DNA from: Lentzea waywayandensis
GTDB taxonomy: Bacteria; Actinomycetota; Actinomycetes; Mycobacteriales; Pseudonocardiaceae
NCBI RefSeq assembly: GCF_900115955.1
Contig: NZ_FOYL01000007.1
Location: 186,001 to 250,000, forward strand
Reading direction: 5' to 3'
Length of the DNA: 64,000 bases
Part shown: positions 18,661 through 26,238 of the stretch, piece after piece
Numbering within the stretch: the stretch's first letter is position 1
How the letters are laid out: each line of letters starts with the position of its first letter
The notes under the pieces: model-generated
What the model was told of the DNA's origin: nothing
The model's input: only the letters and a program-made list of their open reading frames with translations
Database searches by the model: none
Translations under genes and position numbers: made by a program

Positions 18661-18731
18661 CAGGTCTCCCTTGACTGCTCAACGGATGATGAATTCACCA
18701 TCGCAGCGAGCGAGCGCGCGATCACAGCAGA

Positions 18732-18750
18732 AGTCCCAGCGAGCGGGACA
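18732..18750. promoter_or_regulatory. Predicted IclR operator, site C
   Basis: AGTCCCAGCGAGCGGGACA, matching sites A and B outside the central bases and 72 bp upstream of the ABM gene start. Confidence 0.68.
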
Positions 18751-18765
18751 CTCCCGGTATACAAG

Positions 18766-18808
18766 CCGGATGCCGGGCGTCGACTGTTCGTCGACACCCG
18801 GCATCCGG
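18766..18808. terminator. Hairpin downstream of the phosphofructokinase gene
   Basis: A 19-bp stem with one mismatch (left arm CCGGATGCCGGGCGTCGAC) around TGTTC. It starts about 20 bases past the - strand gene's stop. Confidence 0.8.
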
Positions 18809-18821
18809 TCAGCCAATATGC

Positions 18822-18829
18822 GATATATC
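18822..18829. repeat. GATATATC motif overlapping the pfp stop codon
   Basis: Exact GATATATC in GCGATATATCAGG. On the - strand the TGA stop of the kinase gene (18830-18828) is formed by CTGATATATC. Confidence 0.85.
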
Positions 18830-19856
18830 AGGCCCCGAAGAAGACCTCGGCCTCTTCGTAACGCTCGGTCGGAACCGTCTTGAGCTCGGCCGTCGCCTCC
18901 GACAGCTTCACGCGGACGATCTCGGTGCCGCGCAGTGCGACCATCGTGCCGAAGTCACCAGCGGCGACGGCGTCGACGGCGTGCAGGCCGAAGCGGGTCG
19001 CGAGGACGCGGTCGTAGGCGGTCGGCGTGCCACCGCGCTGGATGTGGCCGAGGACGGCCGCGCGGGACTCCTTGCCGGTGCGGTCCGCGATCTCCTCCGC
19101 GAGCCACTGGCCGACGCCGCCGAGGCGGACGTGACCGAAGGCGTCGCGCTCACCGGAGTGCAGCACCTCGGCGCCACCCTCGGGGATCGCGCCCTCGGCG
19201 ACGACGATGATCGGCGCGAACTCGCTCTCGAAGCGGCGCTCGACGTGCTCTACGACCTTGTCGACGTTGAACGGGCGCTCCGGGACGAGGATGACGTTGG
19301 CGCCACCGGCGAGACCGGAGTGCAGCGCGATCCAGCCGGCGTGGCGGCCCATGACCTCGACGACGAGCGCGCGGTGGTGCGACTCGGCCGTGGTGCGCAG
19401 GCGGTCGATGGCCTCGGTCGCGATGTGCACGGCCGTGTCGAAGCCGAACGTGTAGTCCGTGGCGCCGAGGTCGTTGTCGATCGTCTTCGGCACACCGACG
19501 ACGCCGATGCCGTCGTCGGTCAGGCGCTTGGCGACACCGAGGGTGTCCTCGCCGCCGATCGCGATGATGGCGTCGATCTGGTTCGCCGCGATGGTCTCGC
19601 GGATGCGGTCGACACCGCCCTCGACCTTGTAGGGGTTCGTGCGCGACGAGCCCAGGATCGTGCCACCGCGGGTGAGGATCTCCTCGACGTCCGTGAGGTC
19701 GATCGACTTGGTGAGGTTCTCGATCGGGCCCTGCCACCCGTTGCGGAACCCGACGATCTCCCAGCCGTGTGCCTTGATGCCCTTGCGGACCACGGCCCGG
19801 ATCACGGCGTTCAGACCGGGGCAGTCACCACCGCCAGTGAGCACACCGATGCGCAT
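18828..19856 (-). CDS. pfp: 6-phosphofructokinase with pyrophosphate-type active-site residues
   Basis: 342 residues of the PFK-A fold: LTGGGDCPGLN at the N-terminus, IGGEDTLGVAKRL, VPKTIDNDLGATDYTFGFD and EVMGRHAGWIA. ATP enzymes have Gly at the two phosphate-donor positions (GGDGS and PGTIDND in E. coli). Here they are Asp (GGED) and Lys (PKTIDND), the pair reported for PPi-dependent PFK such as that of Amycolatopsis methanolica. So PPi is the likely donor for fructose 6-phosphate, making the step reversible. The start is ATG 19856 after GGGGAAG; ATG 19868 is the longer option. The gene is single, with its own terminator. Confidence 0.93.
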   Translation of the reverse strand: MRIGVLTGGGDCPGLNAVIRAVVRKGIKAHGWEIVGFRNGWQGPIENLTKSIDLTDVEEILTRGGTILGSSRTNPYKVEGGVDRIRETIAANQIDAIIAIGGEDTLGVAKRLTDDGIGVVGVPKTIDNDLGATDYTFGFDTAVHIATEAIDRLRTTAESHHRALVVEVMGRHAGWIALHSGLAGGANVILVPERPFNVDKVVEHVERRFESEFAPIIVVAEGAIPEGGAEVLHSGERDAFGHVRLGGVGQWLAEEIADRTGKESRAAVLGHIQRGGTPTAYDRVLATRFGLHAVDAVAAGDFGTMVALRGTEIVRVKLSEATAELKTVPTERYEEAEVFFGA

Positions 19857-19931
19857 CTGCTTCCCCATCTCTCGTGTTCTGTGTCACGCAGACTGTCACG
19901 AGCTGTATCGGTGCAGCAACGCGGGTCTCAC

Positions 19932-20444
19932 TTACCGGACGGGAAACCCGATTTTCCGCCGCTGCTCCTCGATCACCTTCCACCGCGCGAGGTTGTGCCG
20001 CGCGTCGGCGAGGGCGTCGTGCGCGTCCGCCGGAGGAGCCGGCAGCTTGGGGCGGCCGACGTCGTCCCAGCGTTGCCGCAGGTCACGCGTGAAGCGGGGC
20101 AACGCTCGCGGCAACGCCGGCATCGCACCCCACAGCTGCGCCAGCGCCACGTGGTCGTAGGCGGCGAACCACGCCCACAACTCGACCTCGTCGCGCGCCG
20201 CGTTGCGGGCGTTGAGGAAGTCGAGCAGGTCCTCGCGGATGCGCTCGCGGCCGCGCCACGCCTTGTCCGCGGGCGAGGGCAGCTGGTTGAGAACGTTCTG
20301 CCGCACCCACGGCCCCGCGCGATCGGGATCGAACTCGGTGGACACGGCGTAGAACTCGCGGCCTTCCTCGTCGACCACACCGATCGACACGAGGTCGATC
20401 GTCAGCCCGTCCTCGATGAACTCACAGTCGTAGAAAAACCGCAC
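19932..20444 (-). CDS. DEDD-type 3'-5' exoribonuclease (Rv2179c-like)
   Basis: 170 residues. The N-terminus MRFFYDCEFIEDG carries the Asp and Glu of the DEDD metal site, a central WAWFAAYDHVAL holds a further Asp, and HDALADARHNL near residue 145 the final His-Asp. M. tuberculosis Rv2179c, with the same length and start, is a 3'-5' exoribonuclease. It is followed closely by the acyltransferase gene on the same strand but separately from pfp. Confidence 0.9.
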   Translation of the reverse strand: MRFFYDCEFIEDGLTIDLVSIGVVDEEGREFYAVSTEFDPDRAGPWVRQNVLNQLPSPADKAWRGRERIREDLLDFLNARNAARDEVELWAWFAAYDHVALAQLWGAMPALPRALPRFTRDLRQRWDDVGRPKLPAPPADAHDALADARHNLARWKVIEEQRRKIGFPVR

Positions 20445-20465
20445 CGCGACACCCTAGGGGTGCGC

Positions 20466-21200
20466 TCAGCTCGCCTTCTTCTCGGGCACCCGGTCGCCCT
20501 TCTTGCCCTGTTCCGGCACGTCGGCGGTCTGCTCCTTGGCCTTCGCCGCGTAGACGTCGACGTACTCCTGACCGGAGAGCTCCATCAACGCGTACATGAT
20601 CTCGTCGGTGATCGACCGCAGCACGAACCTGTCGCCGGACAGCCCCTCGTAGCGGGAGAAGTCGAGCGGCTTACCGATCTTGATGCGAATCGGGTACGGC
20701 TTCCACATCCTGGAGCCGATGGGGTTCGCCTTGTCGGTGCCGAACATCGCGACGGGAATGACCGGCGCGCCGGACTCCAGCGCGATCCACGCGACGCCGA
20801 CCTTGCCCTTGTAGAGGCGGGCGTCCGGCGAACGCGTGCCCTCGGGGTAGATGCCGAGCAGCTTGCCCTCGCGCACGATCCGCACGCCGGTGTCGAGCGC
20901 TCCCTGCGCGGCGGACGCGCTGGACCGGTCGATCGGCACCTGGCCGACGCCGGAGAAGAACCACTTCTGCAGCTTGCCCTTGATCCCGGTGCCGGTGAAG
21001 TACTCGATCTTCGCCGGGAAGGTCATGCGCCGCGACAGCATCAGCGGCAGGAAGAACGAGTCGGAGACGGCGAGGTGGTTGCTCGCCAGAATGGCGCCGC
21101 CGTCCTTCGGGATGTTCTCGGCGCCCTCGATGATCTTCGGCTGGAAGAACAGCCGCAGAATCGGTCCCAGGAGGACGTGCTTCATCAACCAGTACAGCAC
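20466..21200 (-). CDS. 1-acyl-sn-glycerol-3-phosphate acyltransferase (PlsC-type, Rv2182c-like)
   Basis: 244 residues. It has acyltransferase motif I NHLAVSDSF (H-x4-D) and motif III YPEGTRS, plus AKIEYFTGTGIKG, which is conserved in the actinobacterial group. It transfers an acyl chain to lysophosphatidate at the membrane. Start GTG 21200 is chosen because a GGGAGG lies 11 bases upstream and the resulting N-terminus (VLYWLMKHVLLGP) matches mycobacterial Rv2182c; a TTG at 21248 would add 16 residues. The C-terminal tail is Lys/Glu-rich. A close paralogue lies at 46164-46850. Confidence 0.92.
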   Translation of the reverse strand: MLYWLMKHVLLGPILRLFFQPKIIEGAENIPKDGGAILASNHLAVSDSFFLPLMLSRRMTFPAKIEYFTGTGIKGKLQKWFFSGVGQVPIDRSSASAAQGALDTGVRIVREGKLLGIYPEGTRSPDARLYKGKVGVAWIALESGAPVIPVAMFGTDKANPIGSRMWKPYPIRIKIGKPLDFSRYEGLSGDRFVLRSITDEIMYALMELSGQEYVDVYAAKAKEQTADVPEQGKKGDRVPEKKAS

Positions 21201-21445
21201 CTTGGGAAGCGCCTCCCTTAAGACCCCGCGAAACCTTGATCCCGACAATCAGCCTACGGAGCCGACCGCACCTCACACAACGAGTCCCAAGGTAGTGCGT
21301 CACGGCCGTGCCGAAGTGCCCGTCTGGAAGCGTGCCCGGGAGTGCGACGGAGAGTGGGACTGGGCCGACTGCCGTAACCCGCAACACATCCCGCCCGTGC
21401 AACGATGTGGGGTCAGAGGGTGGCGGCACGTGGGAGAGGCTCTGG

Positions 21446-21895
21446 ATGAACGCCCGGCGCGACTCGACCGACGGACCGGAGAACGTCGACGAGCTCTTTG
21501 CCGAGATCGTCGCGGGTCTCGAACGGGACGGGGTCGGCAAGGACTGGCTCGACCTCGACGAGGCGGGCCCACAAGAACCACGCACCATCGTGGCCGACGA
21601 ACCGGCACCGGAGCCCGCTGACGAGCCCGAAGGCCGGGATCCGGCCGACGAGGACCACTACGTTCCGCCGGAGCCGCCGCCGTTCCCGGTGCTGCGCGCC
21701 TCCACGCTCGCGGCTCTCGGCCTGTTCGTGCTGGGCATCCTCCTGCTGGTCGCGCCCGGCATCTTCGGCCTCCAGGCGCGCATCGGCACCCCGCTGTCCC
21801 TGGTCGCGTTGTGCGCGGGTGTCGGCTGGCTGATCCTGCGCATGCGCAACACCCCACCGCCCGACTCGGGCTGGGACGACGGCGCCCAGGTGTGA
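21446..21895 (+). CDS. Small membrane protein with an acidic N-terminal region
   Basis: 149 residues, function unknown. The first ~85 residues are rich in Asp, Glu and Pro. Two hydrophobic helices follow (about residues 92-112 and 118-136: LAALGLFVLGILLLVAPGIF and TPLSLVALCAGVGWLILRM). The tail is Pro/Asp-rich. GGGAGAGG stands about 7 bases before ATG 21446. It is divergent from the acyltransferase gene; conserved small membrane proteins occupy this spot in related genomes. Confidence 0.78.
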   Translation: MNARRDSTDGPENVDELFAEIVAGLERDGVGKDWLDLDEAGPQEPRTIVADEPAPEPADEPEGRDPADEDHYVPPEPPPFPVLRASTLAALGLFVLGILLLVAPGIFGLQARIGTPLSLVALCAGVGWLILRMRNTPPPDSGWDDGAQV

Positions 21896-21970
21896 CACGT
21901 CACGTCTTGCTTGGTAACGGCGTGATAACAGCCACTCAAACCTTCAGATAACGATTCGGTCGTGCTTACC

Positions 21971-22093
21971 GTGTCGGACATGGACCAGATGCAGCACCTG
22001 ATGATGGCCCGCGCCATGGCGACCCTGAGCAAGAAGGACGCGGAGCGCGCCAAGCGCCGCCGCCCGCGCATCCTGCGCCTGCTCGGCCGCTAG
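21971..22093 (+). CDS. Putative 40-residue basic peptide
   Basis: GTG 21971 (or ATG 21980) opens a short frame, beginning MSDMDQMQHLMMARA and ending RPRILRLLGR, with many Lys and Arg in the second half (SKKDAERAKRRR). The codon bias is actinobacterial and the preceding ~70 bases are relatively AT-rich, which could hold a promoter. No Shine-Dalgarno is visible. It may be a real small protein or a chance frame. Confidence 0.45.
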   Translation: MSDMDQMQHLMMARAMATLSKKDAERAKRRRPRILRLLGR

Positions 22094-22183
22094 ATCTGGG
22101 TCCGGCCCTCCGGCCGGTCGTTCGAGCTGGATGTTCGCGGCGGGTGAACAACCCCGACACGCCTGCCGCGACACTCCCCAATC

Positions 22184-22254
22184 GATATATCAGCCTCCCT
22201 GAACAGCACCTTTGCAACAGGTCTTTTGACTTCGTCCGCAAAAGACCTGTTGCA
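22184..22254. repeat. Composite repeat: GATATATC motif plus hairpin (copy 2)
   Basis: GATATATC at 22184-22191, then a 16-bp perfect stem at 22213-22228 and 22239-22254 (TGCAACAGGTCTTTTG and its complement) around ACTTCGTCCG. It lies just upstream of the acetyltransferase gene, in inverted orientation to the copy downstream of it. Confidence 0.93.
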
Positions 22255-22286
22255 CAGCCGCGCGAACGTCTGGTGCGGTTGACCTC

Positions 22287-23093
22287 GTGGGGCTGAACAG
22301 ACGGGACGCCGATCCCGTGACACGGGTTGATTTCGATCTTCTGCACCGAGGTTTCCAGGCACTGGGCGTGGCCAGGGGCGCGACGATCGTCGCGCACTCG
22401 TCCCTCTCGGCGTTCGGCGAGGTGGACGGAGGCGCCGAGACGGTGCTGCGCGCTCTGCGGAAGTGCGTGGGCAAGACGGGCACGGTCGTCGTCCCCGCGT
22501 TCACCGGTGACGTGATCACCGACCCGCATCCGGACTGCCGCACCGCCGGCGTCCCCGAGATCGAGGCGGCGAGGGCGCGTGTGCCGCTGTTCCACGACGC
22601 GTTCCCCACCGACATGGGCGCCGTTCGCAGCGCTGTGCTGGCAGAACCGGGCCGACGGCGCAGCCGGCATCCGCAGGTTTCGGTCGCAGCGCTCGGCGCG
22701 GCCGCCGAGTACGTCACCGAGCACCAGCCGTTCGCCTACGCGCTGGGGGCGGACTCGCCGTTCAGCAGGCTCTACGAACTACGGGCGCAGATCCTGCTGC
22801 TCGGTGTCGGGCACAACCGCAACTCGTTCCTGCACCACGCGGAATCGCTGTTGCCCGTCCATCGGACGAAGCTGCGCAGGTTTCCCTACCTCGTCGAGGG
22901 GGAGCGGGTCTGGGTCGAAGCGCCCGACGTCGGCAACGACGACAACACCCACTTCCCGCGGGTGGGTGCCGACTGGGCCACTCAAGGACAGACCCGTCGT
23001 CAGGTCATCGGAGCTGCCGGCTGTGAACTCGTGGACGCCGTTCCCTTCATCGACTTCGCTGCGAAGCGGCTCGGCCGGCTCCTGAGCGCATGA
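22287..23093 (+). CDS. Aminoglycoside N3-acetyltransferase (AAC(3)) family protein
   Basis: 268 residues. Family landmarks: ATIVAHSSLSAFGEVDGGAE, VVVPAFTGDVITDP, a GAVRSAVL block, RRSRHPQVSVAALG, and LLLGVGHNRNSFLHHAE, which carries a conserved His. The fold transfers acetyl from acetyl-CoA to an amine; true resistance activity versus another antibiotic or cell-wall substrate cannot be told. Start GTG 22287 or GTG 22317 (MTRVDFDLL). It is absent from the M. tuberculosis order at this place. The gene is bracketed by inverted copies of the composite repeat (22184-22254 and 23101-23183). Confidence 0.88.
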   Translation: MGLNRRDADPVTRVDFDLLHRGFQALGVARGATIVAHSSLSAFGEVDGGAETVLRALRKCVGKTGTVVVPAFTGDVITDPHPDCRTAGVPEIEAARARVPLFHDAFPTDMGAVRSAVLAEPGRRRSRHPQVSVAALGAAAEYVTEHQPFAYALGADSPFSRLYELRAQILLLGVGHNRNSFLHHAESLLPVHRTKLRRFPYLVEGERVWVEAPDVGNDDNTHFPRVGADWATQGQTRRQVIGAAGCELVDAVPFIDFAAKRLGRLLSA

Positions 23094-23100
23094 CCCGAGC

Positions 23101-23183
23101 CTTAGCAATGAGTCTTTTGCGGACGAAGTCTAAAGAGTCATTGCTAAGCAGCAAGTCAGCAGCGTCGCGGGAACTGATATATC
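23101..23183. repeat. Composite repeat: hairpin plus GATATATC motif (copy 3)
   Basis: A 17-bp stem with one mismatch, 23101-23117 with 23132-23148 (CTTAGCAATGAGTCTTT), around TGCGGACGAAGTCT. GATATATC is at 23176-23183. In reverse complement the loop (AGACTTCGTCCGCA) matches copies 2 and 6. Located between the convergent acetyltransferase and ROK genes. Confidence 0.92.
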
Positions 23184-23203
23184 GGTGCGGAATGCGCAGC
23201 GGG

Positions 23204-24202
23204 TCAGGAGCGGCGCGAGTGGTTCTTCGACGCCCGTGAGGCCGTCTGGGGGGGCATCTGGGCGGCCATCTCGCGGGCCAGGGTCGCCGCGCCCACGATG
23301 CCGGCGTCGTCACCGAGCTGGGCGGTGCGGATCCGGGCCAGCGGCCGGTGGCCCGCTCCCGTCACCACGGCGGAGTAGCGCTCGCGGGCGTCGTCGAGGA
23401 ACAGCGGCGCCGACGTCGACACCCCTCCCCCGATGACGATCACCTCGGGGTCGTAGACGTCGGCGACGAGCGCCAGGCCCTCGCCGAGCCAGCGGGCCAG
23501 GTCGGCCATCGCGCGCTTGGCCAGCGGGTCGCCGTCGCGAGCCGCGCCTGCCACTCGGCGGCCGGTCACCGCGCGGGAGTCGCCGGCGGCCTCGCGGGCC
23601 AGGACGGTGGAGACGCCGGGGTGTTTGGCGAGCAGTTCGACCGCCGTGGCGCTCAGGGCCGTGCCGCTGCAGTAGCGCTCCCAGCAGCCGTTCTTGCCAC
23701 ACGGGCAGGGGCGGCCGTCCGGGACGACGCGCAGGTGGCCCAGTTCGGGGGCGACGCCGTACGCGCCGCGGAAGACCTCGCCGTCGAGCAGCAGCGCGGC
23801 GCCGATGCCCGTGCCGATGGCGACGAGGACGGCGGTCTTGGCGCCTCGGGCGGCGCCGAAGCGGTGTTCGGCTAGGGCGGCGGCGTTCGCGTCGTGTTCC
23901 AGGACCACCGGCATGCCCAGGCGGTCGCTCATGCGGTCGGCCACGTCGGCCTGCCGCCACGCCAGGTGGGGCGCGAAACGGACCGTGCGACGGTCTGAGG
24001 CGATGAAGCCCGCCACGGCCAGTCCGACGGCGCTCACGGCGTGACGGTCCGCCACCTCCTCCACGGCGGCGACGATCGCGTCTTCTAGAGCGCGCTCGCC
24101 TGCCGGGGTGGGGGCGCGCGAGGTGTCCAGCACCGAACCGCGCGGGTCCACGACGCCAGCGCGCACGCTGGTGCCACCGATGTCCACTCCGACCGTGAGC
24201 AC
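23204..24202 (-). CDS. ROK-family sugar kinase (probable glucokinase)
   Basis: 332 residues. ATP-binding start VGVDIGGTSVRAG, sugar-binding VLEHDANAAALAEHRFG, phosphate motif AIGTGIGAALLLDG and the ROK zinc signature CPCGKNGCWERYCSG. Similar actinobacterial proteins phosphorylate glucose and take part in carbon catabolite control. Start GTG 24202 overlaps the stop of the upstream CxxCxxC gene (TAGTG), so the two are coupled. The C-terminal ~15 residues (SRASKNHSRRS) look like a non-conserved tail reaching toward the repeat copy at 23101-23183. Confidence 0.92.
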   Translation of the reverse strand: MLTVGVDIGGTSVRAGVVDPRGSVLDTSRAPTPAGERALEDAIVAAVEEVADRHAVSAVGLAVAGFIASDRRTVRFAPHLAWRQADVADRMSDRLGMPVVLEHDANAAALAEHRFGAARGAKTAVLVAIGTGIGAALLLDGEVFRGAYGVAPELGHLRVVPDGRPCPCGKNGCWERYCSGTALSATAVELLAKHPGVSTVLAREAAGDSRAVTGRRVAGAARDGDPLAKRAMADLARWLGEGLALVADVYDPEVIVIGGGVSTSAPLFLDDARERYSAVVTGAGHRPLARIRTAQLGDDAGIVGAATLAREMAAQMPPQTASRASKNHSRRS

Positions 24203-24555
24203 TAGTCGGTCTTCCTGACGACCTTGATGTGCTGCACGCGCTGTCCCGCGTCCGGCACGGGCTCGTCGGAGTCACCCGCAGGCGGCGAAGGCGGGGCACC
24301 GGGCTCGCGCAGGGCGGCACGCAGCACCGCCACCAGGCCCGCCGCGTGTTCGGCGGCCTTCGCGGCCAGTTCGGAACGGTCGCCGCGCAACAGTGCGACG
24401 CCGTTGCACAACGGGCACCAGCCGCACGTCTCGGGCGTGTGCGCGCCGTCGCCGGCCTCGGAGACGCGCTGAAGCCACGGCTGCATGCGTTCAGCGGCCG
24501 TGTCGATGAGCAGCCGCAGCTCCTCGGCGAGCTTGCCGGTGTTGTCCTGGGTCAT
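24202..24555 (-). CDS. Conserved actinobacterial protein with a CxxCxxC motif
   Basis: 117 residues, function unknown. The N-terminal half is helical. CGWCPLC at about residue 44 is a likely metal-binding Cys cluster, and SELAAKAAEHAAGLVAVLRAAL forms an amphipathic helix. The C-terminal part is Pro/Asp-rich. The first gene of a pair with the ROK kinase (overlap TAGTG) and 14 bp downstream of the ArsA-like gene, so probably in one transcript with it. Confidence 0.8.
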   Translation of the reverse strand: MTQDNTGKLAEELRLLIDTAAERMQPWLQRVSEAGDGAHTPETCGWCPLCNGVALLRGDRSELAAKAAEHAAGLVAVLRAALREPGAPPSPPAGDSDEPVPDAGQRVQHIKVVRKTD

Positions 24556-24569
24556 CTACAAGCTCCTGA

Positions 24570-25778
24570 TCAGCGCCAGAGGGAAGGGTCCGGGCGGAAC
24601 CCCACCGTCACGCCACCCGAGTCCATCTCCGCACCGGTGACGATGCAGCGCCTCAGCAACGACGGCAGTGCCACGAGCCGACGCCGGCCATCGACGGTCA
24701 GCGCCAGGTCGTCGCTCACGCGCGCGAGGTCCAGCTCCGTGTCGTCGGCCAGCGGCAACGCGATCCGCAGGGAGTATCGGGCGTCGAGTCCACGGCCGCT
24801 GCCCGACACCTCCAGCAACGTCTCCGACACAGCGGCCCCCGGCAACGGGTCCGAGTCGCCGTAGAGCTGCTCGGCGACCTCCAGCAACGCCGGCACGCCC
24901 ACGGGCTCCGACGCGCGGTGGTCGACCGTGCGGATCTCACCGATCCCGGTCAGCTCGGCCAGCACCGCGTCCTGCTCGTGGCGACGCGTGCGCAGCCAGG
25001 AAGCGGCGGCACCGCGCGCGGCACCCGGCGAGGGCACCAGCCGGTTCGCGATCACGCTGTCGACCCGGATTCCCTGCAACGCCAACGCGGTCAGCGTGCG
25101 CCGGGTCTCGGCGGCGACGACGCGTTCCGGCGTCAGCACCAGCCGCACCGAGCACGACGACGAGTCCGTGAGCATCGAGCGCAACGCGTCCAGCCGCTCG
25201 GCGAGCCGGCTCAGCGCGTCGGCCGTCGCGTCCCACTTCTCGACGGTGCCGGTTCCGGCGACGCCCGCGAGAAGCCCGCGCACCACGCGCCGGTGCGTGG
25301 GGAAGAGCCGTTCGAGATAGCCGGCGAACGCCTCGGGCAGCGACAGCAGTCGCAACGTCTCCGCGGTCGGCCCGCAGTCGACGACCACGACCTCCCACGG
25401 CCCGGACGACGCGAGCCGCCGCACCTCCGCCAGCGCGAGGAGTTCCTCGACACCGGGAAGCACGGTCAGTTCCTCGGCGTCGAGCTCGTCGACACCGGCG
25501 CCCGCCAGAACGGTTCGCAGGTGACCGCGCAGATCGCCCCAGGCCTCGTCGACGAGACCACGAGGATCGATCTGACACGCGAACAAGCCGCCCGAACCGT
25601 CTACTTCGGACGGTTCGGCACCGAGACGCACGTCGAGTGCGTCCCCCAGCGAGTGCGCGGGATCGGTGGAGACCACGAGCGCCTTGCGGCCGTGCGCGGC
25701 CAGCGAGGCGGCCGTCGCGGCCGACAGCGTCGTCTTGCCGACCCCGCCCTTGCCGGTGAAGAGCAGGACCCGGCTCAA
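24570..25778 (-). CDS. ArsA-like anion-transporting ATPase (Rv2184c-like)
   Basis: 402 residues of the ArsA/GET3 family. Deviant Walker A is FTGKGGVGKTTLSAATA, followed by the switch region VVSTDPAHSLGDALD, then VVVDCGPTAETLRLLSLPE. The C-terminal part has a small beta-rich domain (SGRGLDARYSLRIALPL), as in other actinobacterial members. Role unknown; not part of an arsenic operon. TTG 25778 shares bases with the stop of the SRPBCC gene (TTGA), so the two are translationally coupled, matching the Rv2184c-Rv2185c pair in mycobacteria. Confidence 0.88.
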   Translation of the reverse strand: MSRVLLFTGKGGVGKTTLSAATAASLAAHGRKALVVSTDPAHSLGDALDVRLGAEPSEVDGSGGLFACQIDPRGLVDEAWGDLRGHLRTVLAGAGVDELDAEELTVLPGVEELLALAEVRRLASSGPWEVVVVDCGPTAETLRLLSLPEAFAGYLERLFPTHRRVVRGLLAGVAGTGTVEKWDATADALSRLAERLDALRSMLTDSSSCSVRLVLTPERVVAAETRRTLTALALQGIRVDSVIANRLVPSPGAARGAAASWLRTRRHEQDAVLAELTGIGEIRTVDHRASEPVGVPALLEVAEQLYGDSDPLPGAAVSETLLEVSGSGRGLDARYSLRIALPLADDTELDLARVSDDLALTVDGRRRLVALPSLLRRCIVTGAEMDSGGVTVGFRPDPSLWR

Positions 25779-26215
25779 GCCGCCTTCTCCGCGCGCTTCT
25801 TGAGTTCCTTGAGCGCGGTGTCGAGGATCAGCTTCTCGGCCTTGCGGCGGAACAGCCCGATCATCGGGATCACCAGCTGCACCGACAGCGTGTAGGTGAC
25901 CTTGGTCCCGGTACCGGACGGCGCCAGCACGTAGCTGCCCTGCTGCGCCTTCTGCATGGTGCCCTTGACGAGCTGCCACTTCACCGACAGACCATCGGCG
26001 GCCCAGTCGTACTTCAGGGTGTACTCGTCCTTCACAGGACCCTGGTCGATCGCGAACCGCACCTGCTCGGCACGGCCGTCGTCGCGGGAGTCGAGGACCT
26101 CGACTTCCTTCATCCCGTTCGCCCAGTCCGGGTACGACGGGAAGTCCGCGATGATCGCCATGATCTTCTCAGGCGGAGCGTCGATGACGATGGACTGAGT
26201 GGACTCGTCGGCCAT
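25775..26215 (-). CDS. SRPBCC (START-like) lipid/polyketide-binding protein (Rv2185c/TB16.3-like)
   Basis: 146 residues, close to the 144 of Rv2185c. It begins MADESTQSIVIDAPPEKIMAI and has the START-fold pattern IIADFPSYPDWANGMKEVEV, ending in an amphipathic helix rich in Lys (ALKELKKRAEKAA). The SRPBCC fold makes a hydrophobic pocket for a lipid or small aromatic. The ATG 26215 start is preferred over the longer frame because of the family length. Coupled to the ArsA-like ATPase gene; a physical partnership is plausible but unproven. Confidence 0.88.
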   Translation of the reverse strand: MADESTQSIVIDAPPEKIMAIIADFPSYPDWANGMKEVEVLDSRDDGRAEQVRFAIDQGPVKDEYTLKYDWAADGLSVKWQLVKGTMQKAQQGSYVLAPSGTGTKVTYTLSVQLVIPMIGLFRRKAEKLILDTALKELKKRAEKAA

Positions 26216-26238
26216 GTGTGAGGAGGTTACTCGCGTCT

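Noticed and set aside
22094-22286. Additional small gene between the 40-residue ORF and the acetyltransferase gene
   Set aside because: Open frames here come from the repeat itself and lack start signals or coding bias.
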